A stretch of 5,392 nucleotides of DNA from Acidimicrobiales bacterium. GTDB lineage: Bacteria; Actinomycetota; Acidimicrobiia; Acidimicrobiales; UBA8190. The stretch covers positions 1 through 5,392 of the forward strand of contig JASHZK010000187.1 of assembly GCA_030042575.1 (NCBI GenBank), in the 5' to 3' direction. The translations under genes were made by a program, and so were the position numbers. Of the stretch, positions 1 through 5,392 are shown piece by piece (positions within the stretch are counted from its first letter, which is position 1; each line of letters begins with the position of its first letter). The notes under the pieces are model-generated. The model did not search any database. It was not told where the DNA came from and saw only the letters and a list, made by a program, of their open reading frames with translations.

Positions 1-1995
1 GACGACGAGGACCACGAGACGTTGGCTGCCGCACTGGCCCGAGCCGGACAGGGTGCGACCGCCGCCAACCCGGTGAGCGCCGAGCTCCGCCTCCGGCGCC
101 ACGGGAGTACCGACACCGTGCCTTTCGAGCTGACCGTCGTCAACCTGCTCGACGACCCCACGGCGGCGGGTCTGCTCGTCACCTGTCACGACACCACCGC
201 CCGCACCGTGGCCCAGCGGGAACTGACCGACGCCTTGTCCCTGCTGACCGCCACCTTGGACTCCACGGCCGACGGCATCCTGGTCGTCGACCGCCAAGGC
301 CACATCACCAGCCACAACCGGCGCTTCGCCGAGATGTGGCGCCTCCCCAACCACATCCTGGAGGGGGGTGACGACACCCGAGCGTTCCAGTTCGTCGCCG
401 ACCAGTTGGTGGACCCGGATGCCGTCGGGGCCAAGGCGGCGGATCTCTACAGCCGGCCCGAAGCGGAGAGCAGCGACACCCTCGACTTCAAAGACGGACG
501 GGTCTTCGAACGGTACTCGAAGCCGCAAAACGTCGAGGGCTCGATAGTGGGCCGGGTCTGGAGCTTCCGTGACGTGACCGAGCGCAAGCACCTGGAGGCC
601 GAGCTCGTGCGTCAGGCACTCCGCGACTCGCTGACGGGGCTGGCCAACCGGCCCCTGTTCGTCGAGGGCGTCGAGCAAGCCATGGCCCGGGCTCGGCGCG
701 ATGGCCGGCCTCTGGCCGTGCTCTTCATCGACCTCGACCGGTTCAAACACGTCAACGACTCTCTCGGTCACGGCGCCGGTGACCAGCTGCTCGTCGAAGC
801 CGCTTCACGCATCCGAACCGCGGTCCGTGAAACCGACCAGGTGGCGCGCTTCGGAGGCGACGAGTTCGCCGTACTGTGCCAGGACCTCGACGGCGACACC
901 GACATCGGCGAGATCGCGGTCCGGGTCCTGGAGGTGTTCGAACGGCCGTTCCCCTGCGGTCAAGGTGACGTGTACGTCAGCGCCAGCATCGGCATCGCCA
1001 TCTCGAGCTCGGGGGTCGAGACGGTGGAAAGCCTGCTCCAGGACGCGGACACGGCCATGTACCGTGCCAAGGACAGGGGTCGGGGCCGCTACGAGGTGTT
1101 CGACCAGACCATGCGCTACTGGGTGGCCCGCCGCCTGGAGCTCGAGAGCGCGCTGCGGCGAGCCGTGGACAACCGGGAGTTCCAGGTCTATTACCAGCCG
1201 ATCATCGATCGGGTCACGTCCTCGGTGCGCGCCTTCGAGGCCTTGGTGCGGTGGGAACGTCCCGGGTCGGGGCTCGTGCCTCCTCGGGAGTTCATCCCCC
1301 TGGCCGAGGAGACGGGGCTGGTGTTCGCCATCGGCGAATGGATACTGGGTCAGGCCTGCCGGGAGGCCACCTCCTGGGCCGCGCGCTGGCCCGAACGCCG
1401 GCTCGACGTGGCCGTCAACATCTCCAGCCGGCAGCTGTTCCAAGGCAACATCGTGGAATTGGTGAACGACGCCCTCACCTCGAGCGGCCTCGACCCCCAG
1501 CGCCTCACCCTGGAGCTCACCGAGACGACGCTCATCGACGACGCCTTGGGGGCGCGGGCCGTCATCGAGCGGCTCCGAGCCCTGGGGGTCAGGATCGCCC
1601 TCGACGACTTCGGCACCGGGTACTCGTCGCTGACCTACCTGCGGACGTTCCCCATCGACATGATCAAGATCGACGAGTCCTTCGTCCGGACCGTCGACAC
1701 GGAACGACAGGGCACGGCCATCGTGGCCGCCATCGTCCAGTTGGCCCGGAACCTGGGCATCGAGGTGGTGGCCGAGGGCATCGAGAAGCCCTCACAGCGC
1801 GACGCCCTTTTGCGCGTGGGGTGCGACGGGTTGCAGGGCTTCCTGTTCTCTGCGGCCAAGCCGGCGTCAGAGATCGCCGCCCTCGTCGATTTGCTCGGTG
1901 ACTCCCCCCGACGGTTCGAGGAGCCCGGCCGGCTGCAGCGCATGCTGGTGGACCGCACTCTCACCAAGCACCGGGACTCGCCCAAGGCGAGCTGA
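1..1995 (+). CDS. PAS-PAS-GGDEF-EAL cyclic-di-GMP synthase/phosphodiesterase, 5' partial
   Basis: This is a signalling protein that makes c-di-GMP from two GTP (GGDEF domain) and/or hydrolyses it to pGpG (EAL domain) in response to a PAS-sensed cue. The frame is open to base 1, so the gene starts outside the window; the TTG at 22 is only an internal codon, and residues here are counted from it. Order: the tail of one PAS domain (about 20-62, ending in a CHDTTAR segment), a second PAS domain (about 66-188, ending RDVTERK), GGDEF (about 197-365) and EAL (about 375-622). The GGDEF signature is intact at 278-282. An RxxD product-inhibition site (RETD, 269-272) lies exactly five residues before it. 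The EAL domain keeps E406-A-L, N466, E498, D528-D529 with the DFGTGYSS loop (529-536), K549, E585 and Q605, the residues expected for metal binding and catalysis. Both activities therefore look possible. No membrane segment is visible in this part, but the missing N-terminus could hold one or more sensors. It ends at TGA 1993-1995. Confidence 0.95.
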   Translation, partial: DDEDHETLAAALARAGQGATAANPVSAELRLRRHGSTDTVPFELTVVNLLDDPTAAGLLVTCHDTTARTVAQRELTDALSLLTATLDSTADGILVVDRQGHITSHNRRFAEMWRLPNHILEGGDDTRAFQFVADQLVDPDAVGAKAADLYSRPEAESSDTLDFKDGRVFERYSKPQNVEGSIVGRVWSFRDVTERKHLEAELVRQALRDSLTGLANRPLFVEGVEQAMARARRDGRPLAVLFIDLDRFKHVNDSLGHGAGDQLLVEAASRIRTAVRETDQVARFGGDEFAVLCQDLDGDTDIGEIAVRVLEVFERPFPCGQGDVYVSASIGIAISSSGVETVESLLQDADTAMYRAKDRGRGRYEVFDQTMRYWVARRLELESALRRAVDNREFQVYYQPIIDRVTSSVRAFEALVRWERPGSGLVPPREFIPLAEETGLVFAIGEWILGQACREATSWAARWPERRLDVAVNISSRQLFQGNIVELVNDALTSSGLDPQRLTLELTETTLIDDALGARAVIERLRALGVRIALDDFGTGYSSLTYLRTFPIDMIKIDESFVRTVDTERQGTAIVAAIVQLARNLGIEVVAEGIEKPSQRDALLRVGCDGLQGFLFSAAKPASEIAALVDLLGDSPRRFEEPGRLQRMLVDRTLTKHRDSPKAS

Positions 1996-2084
1996 CGAAG
2001 CGGCGGCGGCGGGCGCGTCTCTCCCCCCCGGGAACCGGGCATCGAAGTTCATTACAGTTGGGCTCCGAGCGGTCGGCGGTGGAC

Positions 2085-2090
2085 AGGAGG
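2085..2090 (+). promoter_or_regulatory. Shine-Dalgarno site that fixes the phosphoesterase start
   Basis: A perfect AGGAGG lies six bases before the GTG at 2097. The in-frame TTG at 2058 has no comparable purine run upstream. Starting at 2097 also leaves a short n-region of ten residues before the twin arginines, which suits a Tat signal peptide. Confidence 0.8.
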
Positions 2091-2096
2091 ACGGGC

Positions 2097-3644
2097 GTGC
2101 CAGAGTTCGGCCAGGTCTTGCGGACTCGTCGCGAGTTCCTGATCGCCGGCATGGCCGGCGCCTTCGGGGTGGCGCTGGCCGCCTGCGGGCAGTCCACCAC
2201 CGACAGGGCGGCTTCGGTGCGCCCGGCGGGCTCCGACCTGGGGGCGGTCGACCACGTGGTGTTCCTGATGAACGAGAACCGCTCGTTCGACCACTACTAC
2301 GGAACGTACCGGGGTGTCCGAGGGTTCTCCGACCCTTCGGCACTGCCCGGCGTGTTCGCCCAGGCGTGGGACGGGGCCGCCGACGGGTACCAGGCCACGT
2401 CCTTGCTGCCTTTCCATCTCGACACGCTCACCAGCGACGCCGAGTGCACCTACGACCTGTCGCACGAATGGAACGCCCAGCACATGTGCTGGAACGAGGG
2501 GGCCATGAACCGCTTCGTCGCCACCCACACCTCTCCGCAGTTCGAGGGACCGGGCAGCGGAGTACTGACCATGGGCTACTACACACGCCAGGATCTGCAG
2601 TACTGGTACAGCCTGGCCGACGCCTTCACCATCTGCGACAACTACCACTGCTCGGTGTTCGGCCCCACCCACCCCAACCGGCTCTACGCCTGGTCGGGCA
2701 CCTTGGATCCGTCAGGGGGGGCCGGCGGGCCGGTGCTCGTCACCAACAGCTCCAGCTCCTTCATCGGCAGCGCCCGCTGGCGGACGATGCCCGAGGAGCT
2801 CGAGTCCAACGGCATCTCGTGGAAGGTCTACAACCCGCCCGGCTCGGCCTACCAGCCCACCAACCCCATCTCCATCGCCGTCAGCGACAACATCCTGCTC
2901 TACTTCCAGCAGCACGTCTCCGACCCGTCCTCCCCGCTCTACCAGCGTGCCTTTGGTCCCGTGTTCCCCGACGACTTCCGCCGTGACATCGCCGGCGACG
3001 AACTGCCGGCCGTGTCGTGGGTCATTCCCCCCGTCGGTTACGACGAGCACCCGCCATCGCCCCCAGCGGCCGGGCAGTGGTTCGCCAACCAGGTGCTGAG
3101 CGCTTTGGTGTCCAACCCGAAGGTGTGGTCGAAGACGGTGCTCTTCATCATGTACGACGAGAACGACGGCTTCTTCGATCACGTTCCGCCCCCGGTGCCG
3201 CCGGCGGGGACCGCTGACGAATTCGTCACGGCCAGGACTGCGCCGGACGGCGAAGCGGGCATCACCGGCCCCATCGGCTTCGGATTCCGCGTGCCACTCC
3301 TGGTGGTGTCGCCCTTCAGCAGCGGTGGCTACGTGTGCTCCGAGGTCTTCGACCACACCTCCCAGCTGCGTTTCCTGGAGGAGCGCTTCGCCGTGCGTGC
3401 CCCCAACCTCTCCGCCTGGCGGCGCCGGACCGCCGGCGACCTCACCGCCACCCTGCACGTGCACCAACCGGACACCTCGGTACCCGCCCTGCCGGCCACC
3501 GACCCCCGCAGCCCCCTGGTGCTGGCCCAGTGCACCCCCAGCCAGCTGGTCGAGCTCGACGTGGCCAACCCGACGCCCTATCCCATCCCCGAACCTCAAC
3601 AGCTCCCGGTGCAGGAGCCCGGCACAGCCCGCCGCCTGACCTAG
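2097..3644 (+). CDS. Tat-exported phospholipase C / acid phosphatase-type phosphoesterase, putative lipoprotein
   Basis: This is a phosphoesterase-family (PF04185-type) enzyme of 515 residues, expected to cleave phospholipid head groups or other phosphomonoesters/diesters outside the membrane. The start is the GTG at 2097. The N-terminus carries a twin-arginine motif (TRREFL, 10-15), a hydrophobic stretch and a lipobox LAAC (27-30), so the mature protein probably begins at lipidated Cys30. Family motifs visible: ENRSFDHYYG (60-69, with E60/N61 the likely metal ligands), GPTHPNR (189-195, with T191 the candidate nucleophile by analogy with PLC and AcpA), DEHP (316-319) and YDENDGFFDHV (353-363, with D354/E355 likely metal ligands). 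Near the C-terminus is FDHTSQLRFLEERF followed by PNLSAWRR, as in mycobacterial Plc proteins. The length is close to that of the mycobacterial enzymes, and no extra C-terminal domains like those of the larger Pseudomonas haemolytic PLC are seen. A 101-base gap separates it from the upstream c-di-GMP gene. Substrate (phosphatidylcholine, another lipid, or a non-lipid phosphoester) cannot be decided from sequence. Confidence 0.92.
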   Translation: MPEFGQVLRTRREFLIAGMAGAFGVALAACGQSTTDRAASVRPAGSDLGAVDHVVFLMNENRSFDHYYGTYRGVRGFSDPSALPGVFAQAWDGAADGYQATSLLPFHLDTLTSDAECTYDLSHEWNAQHMCWNEGAMNRFVATHTSPQFEGPGSGVLTMGYYTRQDLQYWYSLADAFTICDNYHCSVFGPTHPNRLYAWSGTLDPSGGAGGPVLVTNSSSSFIGSARWRTMPEELESNGISWKVYNPPGSAYQPTNPISIAVSDNILLYFQQHVSDPSSPLYQRAFGPVFPDDFRRDIAGDELPAVSWVIPPVGYDEHPPSPPAAGQWFANQVLSALVSNPKVWSKTVLFIMYDENDGFFDHVPPPVPPAGTADEFVTARTAPDGEAGITGPIGFGFRVPLLVVSPFSSGGYVCSEVFDHTSQLRFLEERFAVRAPNLSAWRRRTAGDLTATLHVHQPDTSVPALPATDPRSPLVLAQCTPSQLVELDVANPTPYPIPEPQQLPVQEPGTARRLT

Positions 3645-3671
3645 CCGGACCAGGAGGCGTCCCCGGGCGCA

Positions 3672-4700
3672 TCACCCGCAGCTGGCCGTGTAGCCGGATG
3701 TGCCGGGCTGGTAGGCCTCACCTGAATTGGACGAGACCTTCAGGCACGACTCGTTGACGGCCACGAACTGACTGGCGGGAATCTGCTTCAGCTGATCCAC
3801 TTCGGCGTAGGTCCATCGTGTATCGGCGGTTCCCTGAAAGAACCAGTTGCTCCCGTTGTCGGCCAGAATGAGGCCGTAGGTCTTCATGGTGGTGATGACG
3901 GTCTGGCACATGGTCGAGCACTCGGAGGACGGGAGGCTGAAACCAGCCGACAGCCGGAACCGGGCTCCCATGGGCGGGCAGTCAGGGTTGTCCTCTCCAG
4001 CCTGGTGACGTGCCGGCCAGACGTAGGCCTCTTTGGTGCACTCGGCGGTGAAGCGGATGGCGTGGTCCATCGCCCCCGAGCTGACCTCGTCGTAATTCAC
4101 CAGACCGGGGAGAATGGGTAGGCCGGCAGCGTCGGCCGAGGTCCAGCCGGCCGGGCGCAGGGCGTTGGACTCCAGGCTCCAGATGGCCCCGGAACCGGCC
4201 GTCGATTTGCCGTCAGGGTGGTAGTGGGCGTCGTACAACTCGTACAAGGTGCAGGTGGAAGGGTTCACCATGATGGCGTGGCGATCGGATCCGCTCTCGA
4301 TCGGCGTCGTCGCCGAGAACGGGTAAGGGCCGGGATTGCTCTGGCCGGCGTAGGTGAAATGGATCTTCACCAGCTTCTGCGAAGGAGAAACGATCTGCCA
4401 CGGGATGCCGTAGGGCTTTTTGGGGTTCCCCGAAGGTCCGTAGTCGGGATGCAGGTACGTGGTCGAGGAGTCCATGGAGGCCAGCCACTTGGCGCTGTCC
4501 GAATTCACAGGCAAACCGGTGATCGGGGTGTTCCACACGTTGTCGGCCGGGAAGGCCGGACACTCGGTCCCCGGGAGGATGGTCCCCTGGCCCTGAGCGC
4601 CGGCGACCCCGGGCCACGAGGCCGACAGGAGGCTCACGGCCGTCATCACCACGACCGTCGCACTGGTGGCCAGGGCCAGTCTCCCGTGCCCTTTTCCCAT
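3672..4700 (-). CDS. Secreted cysteine-rich protein of unknown function
   Basis: I cannot assign a function. The protein has 342 residues from the ATG at 4700; an in-frame TTG at 4724 would add eight residues but lacks a ribosome binding site. Residues 1-35 form a Sec-type signal peptide: basic MGKGHGR, a hydrophobic core, and an AGA cleavage site before Q36. The mature part has no further membrane segment. It looks like a member of a conserved family of exported bacterial proteins. Notable blocks are FPADNVWNTPI (50-60), DRHA (139-142), DAHYHP (157-162), SADAAGLPILPGL (188-200), DHAIRFT (212-218), PARH (229-232), MGARFRL (244-250) and YGLILADNGSNWFFQG (275-290). The several His/Asp/Arg blocks resemble an enzyme active site or metal site, but this is inference. 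Eight cysteines (47, 150, 221, 241, 261, 265, 319, 341) would allow four disulfides. The gene lies 49 bases after the sulfatase on the same strand, suggesting co-transcription. Its G+C is lower than that of its neighbours. Confidence 0.9.
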   Translation of the reverse strand: MGKGHGRLALATSATVVVMTAVSLLSASWPGVAGAQGQGTILPGTECPAFPADNVWNTPITGLPVNSDSAKWLASMDSSTTYLHPDYGPSGNPKKPYGIPWQIVSPSQKLVKIHFTYAGQSNPGPYPFSATTPIESGSDRHAIMVNPSTCTLYELYDAHYHPDGKSTAGSGAIWSLESNALRPAGWTSADAAGLPILPGLVNYDEVSSGAMDHAIRFTAECTKEAYVWPARHQAGEDNPDCPPMGARFRLSAGFSLPSSECSTMCQTVITTMKTYGLILADNGSNWFFQGTADTRWTYAEVDQLKQIPASQFVAVNESCLKVSSNSGEAYQPGTSGYTASCG

Positions 4701-4704
4701 ACGT

Positions 4705-4710
4705 TCCCCC
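4705..4710 (-). promoter_or_regulatory. Probable ribosome binding site of the secreted protein
   Basis: On the minus strand GGGGGA lies four bases before the ATG at 4700, a modest but usable Shine-Dalgarno match. It favours this start over the upstream TTG at 4724, which is preceded only by a CCTGGG run with poor spacing. Confidence 0.45.
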
Positions 4711-4749
4711 GAGTTGCGGGCCAAACCCAGGTTACTTCACCTCGATTCT

Positions 4750-5392
4750 CTACTGCCTGGCGAGTACGGAAGCGAACTCACGCACCAGATCGAGGAGAAC
4801 GGGTCCGGTCGTGGTGACCTCGGCCCGTTCGATCTTTCCGTTGAAGGTGAAGGGCGCCGCATACCCTTCCCCGACAGCCGGACCCCACTCGTACCCGCAG
4901 GTGATCCCGATACCGACCTCGTTGAAAACCGCCGGGGTGAAGCGATCGATGGCACCACTCGCCACCCCCCGGCCGTCGATGGCCAGAGCAACTTCCCCGC
5001 CGCCGTCCTTGTTCGCTTCGAAGGACATCGACAGGGTGTGGCGCCCGGAGCCGAGGACCCCCTCCGCCTCGACCGTGCTCCTCTGTCGCCCGTACAGATT
5101 GTGGACGTATCGCAGGCGCCCGTCGAGGAGATGAAGCGACCATCCACCGAGGGCGCATCCCAAGGCCAACAGTGCACCGTTGGGAACCTCGTCCGGGGCG
5201 ACGTCGACCGAGACAGAGATCCTGTGGGAACGGTTGCAGAGCTGTGGTGCCACCGACTCCGGCACCGGCGCTCCTCCTGGAAAATACCGATGAACCTCTC
5301 GAGAGCGTCGGGGATCGGGCTTACGGTTGGCAATCGCCTCGAGTGGCCTGTTGTCCAGAGGCAACACGTCGTTGCGCCGCGCCTCGAACCAC
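4750..5392 (-). CDS. Arylsulfatase-type sulfatase, C-terminal fragment (5' partial)
   Basis: This is the last 213 residues of a longer protein. The frame runs through the right edge, and the GTG at 5367 is an internal codon, not a start. The fragment begins WFEARRNDVLPLDNRPLE, which matches the segment just after the catalytic core of large bacterial arylsulfatases, where a VLPLDD-like motif is typical. It continues with RYFPGG, PVPES and NRSHRIS, then a Gly-rich all-beta region of about 140 residues with GGWSLHLLDGRLRYVHNLYG and a later FNGKIERAEV strand. That is the C-terminal jelly-roll-like part seen in these enzymes. Family members hydrolyse sulfate esters using a formylglycine made from Cys or Ser in a C/S-x-P-x-R motif. 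That motif, the metal ligands and any signal peptide lie outside the window, so activity cannot be judged here. The stop is TAG at 4752-4750. The assignment rests on family pattern recognition. An unrelated protein with a similar lectin-like C-terminal domain is the main alternative. Confidence 0.75.
   Translation of the reverse strand, partial: WFEARRNDVLPLDNRPLEAIANRKPDPRRSREVHRYFPGGAPVPESVAPQLCNRSHRISVSVDVAPDEVPNGALLALGCALGGWSLHLLDGRLRYVHNLYGRQRSTVEAEGVLGSGRHTLSMSFEANKDGGGEVALAIDGRGVASGAIDRFTPAVFNEVGIGITCGYEWGPAVGEGYAAPFTFNGKIERAEVTTTGPVLLDLVREFASVLARQ

Noticed and set aside
2027..2039. Short inverted repeat CCCGG-GAA-CCGGG after the c-di-GMP gene as a terminator
   Set aside because: The stem is only five base pairs with no following U-run, and such repeats arise often by chance at this G+C.
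2053..2058. TACAGT as a -10 element for the phosphoesterase
   Set aside because: It fits a loose TANNNT pattern, but no -35 match lies 16-19 bases upstream; a single hexamer is not enough.
1898..2986. Plus-strand open frame of 362 codons spanning the end of the c-di-GMP gene and the start of the phosphoesterase
   Set aside because: It overlaps both real genes in another frame, and its translation is Arg/Pro/Gly-rich with no recognisable motif. Others at 701-1465, 1251-1901 and 3335-3757 are rejected for the same reason.
2712..3599. Long minus-strand open frame (295 codons) opposite the phosphoesterase, and similar ones at 805-1443 and 2052-2672
   Set aside because: They are antisense to strongly supported genes, have Gly/Arg/Val-rich composition without domain motifs, and are expected in high-GC DNA.
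4724..4733. AACC-CA-GGTT inverted repeat upstream of the secreted-protein gene as an operator
   Set aside because: Four-base arms are too short to separate from chance, and no second copy was seen nearby.
4218..4817. Plus-strand open frame opposite the secreted-protein gene
   Set aside because: It is antisense to a gene with a clear signal peptide and motifs, and has no signal, ribosome binding site or domain of its own.

Overview
The window is high-GC DNA: counted 60-base lines give about 68-72% G+C in the first two genes and about 55-65% in the third. It has dense bacterial coding, strong third-position G/C bias, TTG/GTG starts and a Tat-type lipoprotein phospholipase of the mycobacterial Plc kind. 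This suggests an actinobacterium, possibly an environmental or uncultured Acidimicrobiia-like lineage. The lineage is inferred; there is no rRNA or marker gene to confirm it.

Layout: (1) 1-1995, plus strand, is the 3' part of a PAS-PAS-GGDEF-EAL cyclic-di-GMP protein that continues off the left edge. (2) 2097-3644, plus strand, is a Tat-exported, probably lipid-anchored phosphoesterase of the phospholipase C / AcpA type. It starts at a GTG with a perfect AGGAGG ribosome binding site. (3) 3672-4700, minus strand, converges on gene 2 across 27 bases and encodes a secreted, cysteine-rich protein of unassigned function. (4) 4750-5392, minus strand, is the C-terminal part of a large arylsulfatase-type protein that continues off the right edge. 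It lies 49 bases upstream of gene 3 on the same strand, so the two may share a transcript.

The common theme of genes 2-4 is extracytoplasmic hydrolysis: release of phosphate or phospholipid head groups, and of sulfate, with gene 3 as an uncharacterised exported partner. The cyclic-di-GMP protein is a signalling neighbour, and nothing in the sequence directly ties it to the hydrolases. No tRNA, rRNA, CRISPR array, insertion sequence, long repeat or attachment site was seen. All intergenic gaps are short (101, 27 and 49 bases). The best candidate for new biology is gene 3 and its pairing with the sulfatase; the rest belongs to known families.
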